From Pseudomonas sp. RIT-PI-S (GTDB taxonomy: Bacteria; Pseudomonadota; Gammaproteobacteria; Pseudomonadales; Pseudomonadaceae), in NCBI RefSeq assembly GCF_025642975.1, contig NZ_JANZKJ010000004.1, positions 1-64,000 on the forward strand: a stretch of 64,000 nucleotides of DNA, read 5' to 3'. Below are positions 26,877 to 39,487 of this stretch, piece by piece (the first letter of the stretch is position 1; every line of letters begins with the position of its first letter). Below the pieces are notes generated by a model. The model was not told where the DNA came from and ran no database searches. It worked only from the letters and a program-made list of their open reading frames with translations. The position numbers and the translations under genes are program-made.

Positions 26877-29708
26877 ATGCAAGAAAGCGTGATGCAGCGC
26901 ATGTGGGACAGCGCCTACCTTTCAGGTGGTAACGCTGCCTATGTGGAAGAGCTCTATGAGCTTTACCTGCACGACCCTAACGCTGTGCCAGAAGAGTGGC
27001 GCACCTACTTCCAGAAGTTGCCCGCCGAAGGCAGCACCGCCCCCGATGTTTCGCACTCGACCGTTCGCGATCACTTCGTCTTGTTGGCCAAGAACCAGCG
27101 TCGCGCTCAGCCGGTTTCCGCCGGGAGCGTGAGCAGTGAGCACGAGAAGAAGCAGGTAGAAGTGTTGCGCATGATCCATGCGTACCGGATGCAGGGCCAC
27201 CAGGCGGCCCAGCTGGACCCGCTGGGCTTGTGGCAACGGCCCGCCCCGGCAGACCTGTCGATCAATCATTACGGCTTGACCAATGCCGACCTTGATACGA
27301 CCTTCCGTACCGGCGACCTGTTCATCGGCAAGGAAGAAGCGAGCCTACGCGAGATCCAGGAAGCCTTACAGCTGACATATTGCCGCACCATTGGCGCGGA
27401 GTTCACCCACATCGTCGATTCCGATCAGCGCGCCTGGTTCCAGCAGCGCCTCGAAAGCGTACGTGGCCGCCCGGCGTATTCGCCTGAGGTGCAGGCCCAC
27501 GTGCTCGAGCGCGTGACCGCGGCCGAGGGCTTGGAAAAGTACCTGGGCACCAAGTACCCGGGAACCAAGCGTTTCGGTCTGGAAGGCGGCGAAAGCCTGA
27601 TCCCGATGCTGGACGAAATCATCCAGCGCTCCGGATCCTACGGCACCAAGGAAATCGTCATCGGCATGGCTCACCGTGGGCGCCTCAACGTGTTGGTCAA
27701 CACGTTCGGCAAGAACCCGCGGGACCTGTTCGACGAGTTCGAGGGCAAGAAGAAGGTCGAGCTGGGTTCCGGTGACGTGAAATACCACCAGGGCTTCTCG
27801 TCCAACGTGATGACCTCCGGCGGCGAAATGCACCTGGCCCTGGCGTTCAACCCTTCGCACTTGGAAATCGTTTCTCCAGTGGTGGAAGGTTCGGTGCGCG
27901 CCCGCCAGGATCGCCGTAACGATGCCATTGGCGACAAGGTCGTGCCGATTTCGATCCACGGCGACGCGGCCTTCGCCGGCCAGGGCGTGGTGCTCGAAAC
28001 CTTCCAGATGTCGCAGACCCGCGGTTTCAAGACCGGCGGTACTGTGCACATCGTGATCAACAACCAGGTCGGCTTCACCATCAGCAACCCGCGCGACGCT
28101 CGCTCGACCGAGTATTGCACCGACGTTGCCAAGATGATCCAGGCGCCGATCCTGCACGTGAACGGCGACGATCCGGAAGCGGTGCTGTTCGTGACCCAGT
28201 TGGCCATCGATTACCGCATGCAGTACAAGCGTGACGTGGTCATCGACCTCGTCTGCTACCGTCGTCGGGGCCATAACGAAGCCGACGAACCAAGCGGCAC
28301 CCAGCCGCTCATGTACCAGCAGATCGCCAAGCAGCGCACCACTCGCGAGCTCTATGCCGAGCGCCTGGTCCAGAGCAACGCCCTGACTGCCGAGACCGCG
28401 CAGGCCCAGGTGGACGAATACCGCAGCGCGCTGGACAACGGCCTGCACGTGGTGAAAAGCCTGGTCAAGGAGCCGAACAAGGAACTGTTCGTCGACTGGC
28501 GCCCTTACCTGGGCCATGCCTGGACCGCCCGCCACGACACCCGTTTCGACCTCAAGACCTTGCAAGAGCTGTCGGCCAAGCTGCTCGAACTCCCAGAAGG
28601 CCTGGTGGTTCAGCGTCAGGTGGCGAAGATCTACGAAGATCGCCAGAAGATGCAAGCGGGCGGCCTGCCGATCAACTGGGGCTACGCCGAAACCATGGCC
28701 TACGCGACCTTGCTGTTCGAAGGCCATCCGGTGCGCATGACCGGCCAGGACATCGGTCGCGGGACCTTCTCGCACCGTCACGCGGTCCTGCACAACCAGA
28801 AAGACGCCACCAGCTACGTGCCGATGCGTCATCTGTTCGCCGGCCAGCCAAGCTTCGAGCTGTATGACTCCTTCCTTTCCGAAGAAGCCGTACTGGCGTT
28901 CGAATATGGCTACGCAACCACTTCGCCCAACTCCCTGGTTATCTGGGAAGCGCAGTTCGGTGACTTCGCCAACGGCGCCCAGGTCGTGATCGACCAGTTC
29001 ATCACCAGTGGCGAGAACAAGTGGGGGCGCCTGTGCGGCCTGACCATGTTGTTGCCGCACGGTTATGAAGGGCAGGGGCCTGAGCACTCGTCCGCGCGCT
29101 TGGAGCGTTACCTGCAATTGTGTGCCGAGCACAACATCCAGGTGTGCGTGCCCACGACCCCCGCGCAGATCTATCACTTGCTGCGTCGCCAGGTCATTCG
29201 GCCGCTGCGCAAGCCGCTCGTGGTGCTTACGCCCAAGTCTCTGCTGCGTCACAAGCTAGCCGTGTCGACCCTGGAAGACCTCTCCGAAGGTTCGTTCCAG
29301 ACCGTGATCCCGGAGCTCGACAACCTCGATCCGGCCAAGGTGACTCGCCTGGTCCTGTGCAGCGGCAAGGTGTACTACGACCTGTTGGAAAAGCGCCGCG
29401 CCGAAGGCCGCGAAGACACCATCATCCTGCGTCTGGAACAGCTGTACCCGTTCCCGGACAACGACCTGGCGGAGATCCTCGCACCCTACACCAACCTGCA
29501 GAATGTGGTCTGGTGCCAGGAAGAACCGATGAACCAGGGCGCCTGGTACAGCAGCCAGCATCATATGCGCCGCATCATCGGCAACCACAACAAGGCGCTG
29601 GTTCTGGAATACGCCGGCCGCGAGGCGTCCGCCGCGCCTGCCTGTGGTTATGCTTCGATGCACGCCGAGCAGCAGGAAAAACTGCTGCACGATGCCTTCA
29701 CTGTCTAA
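26877..29708 (+). CDS. sucA: 2-oxoglutarate dehydrogenase E1 component
   Basis: A 943-residue thiamine-diphosphate enzyme that decarboxylates 2-oxoglutarate and transfers the succinyl group to SucB lipoate. The N-terminal MWDSAYLSGGNAAYVEELY helps bind E2. The ThDP/Mg site is in the middle (GMAHRGRLNVLVN, GDAAFAGQGVV, GHNEADEPSGTQP), and the C-terminal transketolase part has EGHPVRMTGQDIGRGTFSHR. GAGGGTGACC lies upstream of the ATG. Canonical length. Confidence 0.97.
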   Translation: MQESVMQRMWDSAYLSGGNAAYVEELYELYLHDPNAVPEEWRTYFQKLPAEGSTAPDVSHSTVRDHFVLLAKNQRRAQPVSAGSVSSEHEKKQVEVLRMIHAYRMQGHQAAQLDPLGLWQRPAPADLSINHYGLTNADLDTTFRTGDLFIGKEEASLREIQEALQLTYCRTIGAEFTHIVDSDQRAWFQQRLESVRGRPAYSPEVQAHVLERVTAAEGLEKYLGTKYPGTKRFGLEGGESLIPMLDEIIQRSGSYGTKEIVIGMAHRGRLNVLVNTFGKNPRDLFDEFEGKKKVELGSGDVKYHQGFSSNVMTSGGEMHLALAFNPSHLEIVSPVVEGSVRARQDRRNDAIGDKVVPISIHGDAAFAGQGVVLETFQMSQTRGFKTGGTVHIVINNQVGFTISNPRDARSTEYCTDVAKMIQAPILHVNGDDPEAVLFVTQLAIDYRMQYKRDVVIDLVCYRRRGHNEADEPSGTQPLMYQQIAKQRTTRELYAERLVQSNALTAETAQAQVDEYRSALDNGLHVVKSLVKEPNKELFVDWRPYLGHAWTARHDTRFDLKTLQELSAKLLELPEGLVVQRQVAKIYEDRQKMQAGGLPINWGYAETMAYATLLFEGHPVRMTGQDIGRGTFSHRHAVLHNQKDATSYVPMRHLFAGQPSFELYDSFLSEEAVLAFEYGYATTSPNSLVIWEAQFGDFANGAQVVIDQFITSGENKWGRLCGLTMLLPHGYEGQGPEHSSARLERYLQLCAEHNIQVCVPTTPAQIYHLLRRQVIRPLRKPLVVLTPKSLLRHKLAVSTLEDLSEGSFQTVIPELDNLDPAKVTRLVLCSGKVYYDLLEKRRAEGREDTIILRLEQLYPFPDNDLAEILAPYTNLQNVVWCQEEPMNQGAWYSSQHHMRRIIGNHNKALVLEYAGREASAAPACGYASMHAEQQEKLLHDAFTV

Positions 29709-29748
29709 CGCCAACGCGCACTGAAACCGAATTAAGGAACCACTGATA

Positions 29749-30999
29749 ATGGCTATCGAGATCAAAGCCCCCACTTTCCCGGAATCGGTCGCCGACGGTA
29801 CCGTTGCCACCTGGCACAAGAAGCCAGGGGAGGCCGTCAAGCGTGACGAGTTGATCGTCGACATCGAAACCGACAAGGTCGTGCTGGAAGTTCTCGCCAC
29901 CGCCGATGGCGTGCTGGGCGCTATCGTCAAGAACGAAGGCGACACCGTTCTCTCCGACGAGCTGCTTGGCTCGATCGAAGCAGGCGGTGCCGCTGCTGCC
30001 GCGCCCGCCGCGGCACCCGCTGCTGCCGCGCCCGCCGCGGCACCCGCTACTGCCGCCGCTGCTCCAGCCGCGGCGCCTGCCAATGCCGACGAAGATCCGC
30101 TGGGCGGCCCTGCCGCTCGCAAGCTGGCGGAAGAAAACGGCATCGCCCTGGGCAGCATCAAGGGCACTGGTAAAGACGGTCGCATCACCAAGGAAGACGT
30201 CGTCGCCGCGGTAGAAGCGAAGAAGAACGCTCCAGCGCAAGCACCGGCGGCCAAGCCCGCCGCTGCCGCCGCCGCGCCGGTTACCGCCGCCGGCGACCGC
30301 GTCGAGAAGCGCGTGCCGATGACCCGCCTGCGGGCCAAGGTTGCCGAGCGCCTGGTCGAAGCACAGTCCAACATGGCCATGCTGACCACCTTCAACGAAG
30401 TCGACATGACCGAAGTCATGGCGCTGCGTTCGAAGTACAAGGACCTGTTCGAGAAGACCCACAACGGCGTGCGCCTCGGCTTCATGTCGTTCTTCGTCAA
30501 GGCTGCGACCGAAGCCCTCAAGCGCTTCCCGGCAGTGAATGCCTCCATCGACGGTTCCGACATCGTTTACCACGGCTACGCTGATGTTGGCGTCGCCGTG
30601 TCCAGCGACCGTGGCCTGGTAGTCCCCGTACTGCGTAACGCCGAGCAGATGAGCCTGGCCGAGATTGAAAACGGCATCGCCACCTTCGGCAAGAAGGCGC
30701 GCGACGGCAAGCTGTCCATCGAAGAGATGACTGGCGGTACCTTCACCATTACCAACGGTGGTACGTTCGGTTCGATGATGTCGACCCCGATCGTGAACCC
30801 GCCGCAGGCGGCGATCCTGGGGATGCACAACATCCTGCAACGGCCGATGGCGATCAACGGTCAAGTGGTTATCCGCCCGATGATGTACCTGGCGCTGTCG
30901 TACGATCACCGTCTGATCGATGGCAAGGAAGCCGTAACCTTCCTGGTCACCATCAAGAACCTGCTGGAAGATCCGGCTCGCCTGCTCCTCGACATCTAA
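29749..30999 (+). CDS. sucB: Dihydrolipoyl succinyltransferase E2 component
   Basis: A 416-residue core of the 2-oxoglutarate dehydrogenase complex. It has a lipoyl domain (2-76) with Lys43 in ETDKVVLEV, an Ala/Pro linker (about 80-110), an E3-binding domain (about 112-155, [24 protein letters not shown]), a second linker, and the catalytic domain with [12 protein letters not shown] near the end. The first linker contains a perfect 27-base duplication at 29992-30045. AAGGAA serves as ribosome-binding site. Confidence 0.97.
   Translation: MAIEIKAPTFPESVADGTVATWHKKPGEAVKRDELIVDIETDKVVLEVLATADGVLGAIVKNEGDTVLSDELLGSIEAGGAAAAAPAAAPAAAAPAAAPATAAAAPAAAPANADEDPLGGPAARKLAEENGIALGSIKGTGKDGRITKEDVVAAVEAKKNAPAQAPAAKPAAAAAAPVTAAGDRVEKRVPMTRLRAKVAERLVEAQSNMAMLTTFNEVDMTEVMALRSKYKDLFEKTHNGVRLGFMSFFVKAATEALKRFPAVNASIDGSDIVYHGYADVGVAVSSDRGLVVPVLRNAEQMSLAEIENGIATFGKKARDGKLSIEEMTGGTFTITNGGTFGSMMSTPIVNPPQAAILGMHNILQRPMAINGQVVIRPMMYLALSYDHRLIDGKEAVTFLVTIKNLLEDPARLLLDI
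29992..30045 (+). repeat. Perfect 27-base tandem duplication in the sucB linker
   Basis: Two identical in-frame copies encode AAAAPAAAP twice, after which the pattern decays (GCTACTGCC). It lengthens the flexible arm that swings the lipoyl domain, and such repeats may vary in copy number between strains. Confidence 0.85.
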
Positions 31000-31038
31000 A
31001 ACCAGCAGCAAGCTGCAGACGTCAAACTGCAAGTGGAA

Positions 31039-32563
<1,525 letters not shown>

Positions 32564-32773
32564 CAACAAGAAACCACGTCGTGCTGCCCGTCGTTCGCCT
32601 TCACAGGCTTGCCGCGGAACGCACGGCGGACTCATCCTTGCAGCCCGGCGCCCCGGCGCAGAGAAGCCTGCTTCTTTCGACCGGGCGCGGCTGCAAGCAG
32701 TGGTCACAGGTGGCGCGGCACTCCAACGAGCGCAGCGCCGAGAGCGCAGTACCTAACGAAGACGGTAATAAGC

Positions 32774-33939
<1,166 letters not shown>

Positions 33940-33940
<1 letters not shown>

Positions 33941-34821
33941 TGAGCGTCCTGATCAATAAAGACACCAAAGTCATCTGCCAGGGCTTCACCGGCTCCCAGG
34001 GCACTTTCCACTCCGAACAAGCCATCGCCTACGGCACCAAGATGGTCGGCGGCGTGACCCCGGGCAAGGGTGGCACTACCCACCTGAACCTGCCCGTGTT
34101 CAACACGGTCAAGGAAGCGGTAGAAGCTACCGGCGCTGAAGCATCGGTCATCTACGTACCCGCTCCGTTCTGCAAGGACTCCATCCTTGAAGCGGCCTTC
34201 GCCGGTATCAAGCTGATCGTCTGCATCACCGAAGGTATCCCTACCCTCGACATGCTGGATGCCAAGGTCAAGTGCGACGAGCTGGGCGTACGCCTGATCG
34301 GCCCGAACTGCCCGGGCGTGATCACCCCCGGCGAGTGCAAGATAGGCATCATGCCCGGTCACATCCACCTGCCAGGCAAGGTCGGCATCGTCTCCCGTTC
34401 CGGCACTCTGACCTACGAAGCGGTCAAGCAGACCACCGACGCAGGCTTCGGCCAGTCCACCTGCGTGGGTATCGGCGGTGACCCGATTCCGGGTTCGACC
34501 TTCATCGACATCCTGAAGCTGTTCCAGGAAGACCCTCAGACCGAGGCGATCGTGATGATCGGCGAGATCGGTGGTTCGGCCGAAGAAGAAGCTGCTGCTT
34601 TCATCAAGGCCAACGTCACCAAGCCGGTGGTGTCTTACATCGCTGGCGTAACCGCGCCTCCCGGCAAGCGCATGGGCCACGCGGGCGCAATCATCTCCGG
34701 CGGTAAAGGCACCGCTGACGAGAAATTCGCTGCCCTGCAAGACGCCGGCGTTAAAACCGTGCGTTCCCTGGCTGACATCGGCAAGGCCCTGGCCGAGCTG
34801 ACCGGTTGGGCCGTGAAGTAA
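33940..34821 (+). CDS. sucD: Succinyl-CoA synthetase alpha subunit
   Basis: A 293-residue subunit with the CoA-binding fold ([18 protein letters not shown]) and the phosphorylated active-site His247 in [13 protein letters not shown] (His246 in E. coli). Its ATG shares a base with the sucC TAA (TAATG), so the two are coupled for 1:1 assembly. Last gene of the operon, followed by a strong terminator. Confidence 0.97.
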
Positions 34822-34852
34822 TTCACCGCCTACCGAGCGTCTAGCTGCCAGC

Positions 34853-34884
34853 AAAGGCCACCTTCGGGTGGCCTTTGTTTTTTT
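34853..34884 (+). terminator. Terminator of the sdh-suc operon
   Basis: AAAGGCCACC, a TTCG tetraloop and GGTGGCCTTT, then G and seven T. A textbook intrinsic terminator 32 bases after sucD. Confidence 0.95.
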
Positions 34885-34968
34885 AAGCAAAGCCAATCGT
34901 ATAAACTCAGCGCAATCCGCGTCGGCTAACTGGGCCGGCGTTTGAAGCACGCGAAAAAGAGAATAGTC

Positions 34969-35673
34969 ATGGGCGCACAGTGGAAAGCTAAACACAAAGA
35001 AGCAGCGGCCAACGCCAAGGGGCGGATTTTCGGCAAGCTGGCCAAGGAGCTTCAGATTGCCGCCCGCGCCGGCGCCGATCCGGACATGAACCCGCGCCTG
35101 CGCCTGGCGGTGGAGCAAGCGAAAAAAGCCTCGATGCCCCGGGATACGCTGGAGCGCGCCATCAACAAAGGTGCGGGTTTGAGCGGGGAGGTGGTGCAAT
35201 ACACCTTGGTCAAATACGAAGGCTTTGCGCCGCATCGGGTGCCGGTGATCGTCGAATGCCTGACTGACAACGTAAACCGTACCGTGGCGGAGATCCGCGT
35301 GCTCTTCCGCAAAGGGCAACTGGGCGCGGAAGGCTCGGTGTCCTGGGATTTCAGCCACCTGGGCATGATCGAAGCCGCACCAGCGAGTGCTGATGCGGAC
35401 CCTGAACTGGCCGCCATCGAAGCGGGCGCTCAAGACTTCGAGCCCGCCGATGAAGGCGCAACCCTATTCCTGACCGAAACCACTGACCTGGACGCCGTTC
35501 AGAAAGCGCTGCCTGAACAGGGTTTTACCGTGCTGTCCGCCAAGATCGGTTACGTGGCCAAAAACCCGGTCACGCTCACCGACGAGGCCGAGCTGGCCGA
35601 AGTGGAGGCCTTTCTCGACGCCATCGATGGCCATGACGATGTGCAAAACGTCTATGTGGGCCTCGCGGGCTGA
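34969..35673 (+). CDS. YebC/PmpR-family (TACO1-like) protein
   Basis: A 234-residue protein of the YebC family, annotated as transcriptional regulators and more recently linked to translation. [29 protein letters not shown] matches the YeeN-like branch rather than the classic MAGHSKW start. [31 protein letters not shown] and [11 protein letters not shown] are family segments. The ATG at 34969 is taken because the conserved N-terminus begins there. It stands alone after the suc terminator. Confidence 0.88.
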   Translation: MGAQWKAKHKEAAANAKGRIFGKLAKELQIAARAGADPDMNPRLRLAVEQAKKASMPRDTLERAINKGAGLSGEVVQYTLVKYEGFAPHRVPVIVECLTDNVNRTVAEIRVLFRKGQLGAEGSVSWDFSHLGMIEAAPASADADPELAAIEAGAQDFEPADEGATLFLTETTDLDAVQKALPEQGFTVLSAKIGYVAKNPVTLTDEAELAEVEAFLDAIDGHDDVQNVYVGLAG

Positions 35674-35692
35674 GATGCCCGTGTCCCGGTTC

Positions 35693-35708
35693 GCGGGCTA
35701 ACGCCCGC
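35693..35708. repeat. REP-like hairpin
   Basis: GCGGGC-TAAC-GCCCGC preceded by GGTTC and followed by TTCCAGG looks like a Pseudomonas REP unit between the YebC-type gene and the convergent kinase gene. Confidence 0.5.
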
Positions 35709-35768
35709 TTCCAGGATTATGGGAAGAGCGCGGGAGCAGCATGTGGGCGCTTGTGCAGGTACCCCGGT

Positions 35769-37049
35769 TCATGATGCCAGCGCCGCCTCCAGCGCCGTGA
35801 AGCGTGGCCGCGCTTCTAGGTCCGGCTGCTGGCAGGCTTCGCTCAGGGCGCGCCAGTGGGGCGGTGGCATCTCGCAGCGCGCCCACACTTCCTCCAGCAG
35901 AATGCCGAATGCTCGTACCTCGATGGCTTCCAGCGCCCTTGCCGTATGGCCTCCATCAGCACGGTAAAGGCTGGCGGCGCCAAAATCTCCGATCAGCGCA
36001 TGCCCGTCATCACGGCGCAGTATGTTATGGGCATATAGGTCGCCGTGCATCACGCCATAGCGGTGAAAGTGAGCGGCGGCGCTGGCGATTCCGGCCAGCA
36101 GCGTCCGCGCGGTGCTGGCGCTGAAGCGGGTGGCAGGGGCGTACTGGTCACGTGTGCAGCTCTGTAGGCTCGGTGGCCCTGCCAGCACTTGGTAACTCGG
36201 CTCGATCAGGCCCATCACCAGCCCCGGCAAACTTTCCGGATGCCCCTCTAGCCGGCCACGCATGGGTACCAGGTTAGGGTGGCGCCCTACCTGCAAGGCT
36301 GCGGCGATTTCATCCTCGGGCGAGCCGTCGCTGGTCTGGGTGCCTTTGAAACACTTCACGGCTACCGATTCACCTTCGGCCAGACGTGCCTGGTATACCT
36401 GCCCAGAAGCGCCTTCTCCCAGCTTGTGCTCTAGCGTCAGCGCCTGCCACTCGATGGATGCAGCGCTTGTTGGGCAAACGTCCGTCGATGTGCACAAGGG
36501 ATTGCCCGCGTAAGCCAGCCAAGCCAAGCGTGGCAGTTGCAGCAACCACGGCGGCAAGGCGCCCAGCTGGTTGCTGGAGATTCGCAGCAGCTCCAACCGA
36601 CGGCACTCGGCAAGGCTCGGCGGCAACTCGCGCAGGTCGTTCGCGGCCAGCATCAGTTTTTGCAGCCTGGTGTAGCGCTCGAAGGTGTCAGGTAGTCGCG
36701 CAATGCGGTTGTCGGTGAGGATCAACCAACGCAGGCCAGGCGGCAGCGCCTGCGACGGAACGTGTGTGAGCTCGCAAGCCTTGAAGCCAATCATCTCCAG
36801 CGCCGGGCAGGCGCCCAGCACCTCCGGCAAGGCGCTGAAGGGGTTATTCGAACAGAACAGGACTTTCAGCCGCTTCAAGCGGGGCATCTCGGCTGGCAAG
36901 GCACTCAGGCGGTTGCCACTGAGGTTGAGCACTTCGAGGGTATCTGCCAGCGAGAATACCTCCGGTGGCAACTCGCTCAGGCCCAGGCTGAGGTCCAGCC
37001 GAGTGGCGCCGGCCAGTTTGCCGCTACGCAGCTTCTCCAGAGTGTTCAC
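35769..37049 (-). CDS. Leucine-rich-repeat protein kinase
   Basis: A 426-residue fusion. Residues about 15-185 are leucine-rich repeats (LEVLNLSGNRLSALP, LRWLILTDNRIARLP, LELLRISSNQLGALP, about 23-residue period). Residues 203-426 form a eukaryote-like protein kinase with Gly-rich loop GEGASGQV (211-218), Lys232 (VAVKCF), catalytic loop HGDLYAHN (335-342, Asp337) and DFG (355-357), so it looks active. No transmembrane segment. The GTG start overlaps the ZapE-like stop (GTGA). Partner substrates unknown. Confidence 0.85.
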   Translation of the reverse strand: MNTLEKLRSGKLAGATRLDLSLGLSELPPEVFSLADTLEVLNLSGNRLSALPAEMPRLKRLKVLFCSNNPFSALPEVLGACPALEMIGFKACELTHVPSQALPPGLRWLILTDNRIARLPDTFERYTRLQKLMLAANDLRELPPSLAECRRLELLRISSNQLGALPPWLLQLPRLAWLAYAGNPLCTSTDVCPTSAASIEWQALTLEHKLGEGASGQVYQARLAEGESVAVKCFKGTQTSDGSPEDEIAAALQVGRHPNLVPMRGRLEGHPESLPGLVMGLIEPSYQVLAGPPSLQSCTRDQYAPATRFSASTARTLLAGIASAAAHFHRYGVMHGDLYAHNILRRDDGHALIGDFGAASLYRADGGHTARALEAIEVRAFGILLEEVWARCEMPPPHWRALSEACQQPDLEARPRFTALEAALAS

Positions 37050-38221
37050 TCATGCCCCCCAGGCTGCCGCAACTGGCCGAGGCGGCTCTGGCTGCGCATC
37101 AGGTCGATCGCGGTCGCGGCGAGGGCCTCGGCGAGCGGGTACTGGCTCAGGACGGTGAGTCGTTTGTCTCGGTCGTAGAGCACATCCACCAGGTTGATGA
37201 AGCGCTGTTGAACCGCGATGGAACAGCCGGCCAGTAACGGTAGGTCCGTGATGACCCATTCATCGTAGCGCTCACAGAGCGTCAAGTAGTCCATGACCGC
37301 GGTGGGCGCTTCGCATAGCTGAGCGAAACTGAAAGCCACCCGGCCACCCTCGCTCATTCGCGCTTGAAGTGGGCGGTTGCCCACCTGCAGCAAGATCGCC
37401 AGGGCGTGTTCGCTAAGCCCCAATGCTCGGTAGTGTTGCTCGGTGGGGTTCACCACATAGGCACCTGTGACGAAGCGCTGGAGGCTACCGGAGCCGGGTT
37501 GGGCGCGGTAGTCCTGCTCGCCACCCACCTCCAGCACTTCCATCTCGGCTTCGATCAAACGGATCACCGGCAGGAAGCGCTCGTGATAAAGCGGGTTCGG
37601 TAGCAGGCCCTCGGGTGAGTAGTTGGACGTGACGATCAACAGCACGCCGCGGGCAAAGAGCGCGGCGAACAGGCGCCGGATAAGCATGGCGTCGCCGATG
37701 TCGTGTACATGGAATTCGTCGAAGCACAGCAGGCGGCAGCCGCTGAGGAGTTCGTCCAGGGTGCGTTCCAGTGCGTCCTCCTGCCCCTGATGTCGAAACA
37801 TGCCGGCATGCAGGTCGTTGAAGAAGCCATGGAAATGCAAGCGGCGCTTGCCCTTGAGTTCGACCGCTTCATAGAAGCCGTCCAGCAGCCAGCTCTTGCC
37901 GCGCCCTACCTTGCCGTAGAGATAGAGGCTGGGCGGGCCTTCGAGTCGCGACCGCGGATCGTTCAGCAGTGGGGCGCGCACGGCGAGCCGGTCGATCACA
38001 CGAACCTGGCTGTCACCGAGGGTGTAGCCCTGGCGTTCGGCGCGGGCGCTGAAAAACGCCTTAACGTCCAGCGCCTCTTCCGGAGCCACCGGTGGGCCGT
38101 TGAAGGCTGCCGAACCGAAGCTGAACCAGGAGCGTTTCGAAGCCAAGGGGCGGTCTCGTCTAAGCGTTGAATGGCGCAGAGTATATACATACCGCCCGCT
38201 AGATGCCGCCGCCCATGGCAC
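37046..38221 (-). CDS. ZapE/AFG1-like ATPase
   Basis: A P-loop ATPase of the AFG1/ZapE family, known for Z-ring modulation in bacteria and protein quality control in mitochondria. Walker A is GKVGRGKS (103-110) and Walker B is LLCFDEFHVHDIGDAM; LIVTSNYSPEGL is the sensor segment. The longest reading (391 residues) starts at GTG 38221 inside the anti-sigma gene with no Shine-Dalgarno, so the true start may be up to about 30 codons later. Pseudomonas may encode another ZapE elsewhere, so this could be a paralogue; the gene symbol is left empty. Confidence 0.8.
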   Translation of the reverse strand: MPWAAASSGRYVYTLRHSTLRRDRPLASKRSWFSFGSAAFNGPPVAPEEALDVKAFFSARAERQGYTLGDSQVRVIDRLAVRAPLLNDPRSRLEGPPSLYLYGKVGRGKSWLLDGFYEAVELKGKRRLHFHGFFNDLHAGMFRHQGQEDALERTLDELLSGCRLLCFDEFHVHDIGDAMLIRRLFAALFARGVLLIVTSNYSPEGLLPNPLYHERFLPVIRLIEAEMEVLEVGGEQDYRAQPGSGSLQRFVTGAYVVNPTEQHYRALGLSEHALAILLQVGNRPLQARMSEGGRVAFSFAQLCEAPTAVMDYLTLCERYDEWVITDLPLLAGCSIAVQQRFINLVDVLYDRDKRLTVLSQYPLAEALAATAIDLMRSQSRLGQLRQPGGHE

Positions 38222-38960
38222 GTTCCAGCAAGGCTTGAGGCGGGGTGCCGACCGCGCTCACCATGGCGTAGTTGTAGGTGGGGTCTGACCAGTAGTCGGC
38301 CTGCAATTCACCCTCGCGCCGGCTGCCCCTTGGCAACATGTGGAAGCCCGGCCCGGGCGGTCGCACGTAGAAGCTCGCGCGCTGGCCCTCAGCATTTTCG
38401 TAGACGACCATCACGGCAGGGCCCTGGTCGGTGTTGAGCAGGCGCGCGCTCCGTGGCTCGAAGCCGGCGGCGTGTAGGTCGGGCAGTCGCTGCGCGCGGC
38501 TGAAGTAGCGGTCAAGCCAGGCCTGCAGGTCTGCGTTCCCCCGGGGGGTATAGTCGGCTGGCAAAATGCCCTGAACCGCGAACATTCGGTAGGCCTGCAA
38601 GGCATCGGCCATCGGCGCCGCAACAAGCCCTGGGGCCTGAGGCCCACGCGCTTGCCAGCCCCCCAGCGCGCCTGCGCCTACCGCCAGCATCAGCACGGCT
38701 GCCCGGGCCAGGTTGCCGAGGCGGCGCCGGCGCCGGCGCTGGTTTATCATGGCGGGGTCCAGGTCCGGATTGGGCGGCAATTGCAAGGCGCCGACCCAGG
38801 CTGCGCGAAGCTGCTGGGCATTGTGTTGCCAGGCGCGTACCTGCGCTGCTGCCTCTGGGTGGGTGGCCAGCCAAACTTCCAGACGCTGCCGATCCTCAGG
38901 CGGCAGGCGCTGATCCACATAGGCATTGAGATCGTGTTCGGACGGGGGCAGGGCAATCAT
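38199..38960 (-). CDS. Membrane anti-sigma factor
   Basis: A 253-residue single-pass membrane protein. The cytoplasmic N-terminus (1-75, SEHDLNAYVDQRLPPEDRQRLEVWLATHPEAA) is the zinc-less anti-sigma domain type, followed by a basic stretch (RRRRRR, about 74-79), a transmembrane helix (about 85-105), and a periplasmic part ending in repeats of Tyr/Phe. Its start overlaps the ECF sigma stop in ATGA, the usual sigma/anti-sigma coupling. The inducing envelope signal is unknown. Confidence 0.83.
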   Translation of the reverse strand: MIALPPSEHDLNAYVDQRLPPEDRQRLEVWLATHPEAAAQVRAWQHNAQQLRAAWVGALQLPPNPDLDPAMINQRRRRRRLGNLARAAVLMLAVGAGALGGWQARGPQAPGLVAAPMADALQAYRMFAVQGILPADYTPRGNADLQAWLDRYFSRAQRLPDLHAAGFEPRSARLLNTDQGPAVMVVYENAEGQRASFYVRPPGPGFHMLPRGSRREGELQADYWSDPTYNYAMVSAVGTPPQALLERAMGGGI

Positions 38961-39460
38961 TTGAGCATCCGCAGAGGGGGCGTGATTTCGCCTTCGGTGA
39001 GATGGTGCAGCGCCTTACGCGCGCGCGAAAGCCGAGACATCACCGTGCCAATAGGGATGCCCAGCATGTCTGCGGCCTGTTGATAGCTCAAGCCTTCTAC
39101 GGTGATCGCGAACAGCAAAGCGCGTTGTTCCGGCTTGAGTAGGTCGAACGCGCCCAAGGCGGCCTCGGCCATCACTGTACGTTCGGCCGACGGTTGGGCA
39201 TCTTCTCGGCCGCTGAACAGCTCGAGCATCCGTGCGTAGCGACGGGCGCTACGATGGCCGTCGATAAAGCGGCGGTACAGGATGGAAAACAGCCAGGCAC
39301 GCAGGTCGCCGTCGGCGCGCTTGCCTTTCCATCGGGCGAGCGCGCGCTCAAGCGTTGCCTGCACCAGGTCGTCTGCGTTGTTGACGTCGCGCGTCAGTGA
39401 CAAGGCAAAGCGCCTCAGCCGGGGCAACAGGTCGCGCAGTTGGTCGTTGAGCTCTGTCAT
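38957..39460 (-). CDS. ECF sigma factor
   Basis: A 167-residue extracytoplasmic-function sigma factor. Region 2 (about 10-80) has DVNNADDLVQATLERAL and LRAWLFSILYRRFIDGHRS; region 4 (about 108-160) has LLKPEQRALLFAITVEGLSYQQAADMLGIPIGTVMSRLSRARKAL, split here as a typical helix-turn-helix. Preceded by an ECF-type promoter (39488-39515), implying autoactivation. Head of a four-gene overlapping chain. Confidence 0.9.
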   Translation of the reverse strand: MTELNDQLRDLLPRLRRFALSLTRDVNNADDLVQATLERALARWKGKRADGDLRAWLFSILYRRFIDGHRSARRYARMLELFSGREDAQPSAERTVMAEAALGAFDLLKPEQRALLFAITVEGLSYQQAADMLGIPIGTVMSRLSRARKALHHLTEGEITPPLRMLK

Positions 39461-39487
39461 GGGGATCAGTTTAGAGGGCGAACCAGC

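Noticed and set aside
27366..29252. 628-codon open frame antisense to sucA
   Set aside because: Same reason: no start context or domain, and sucA is certain.
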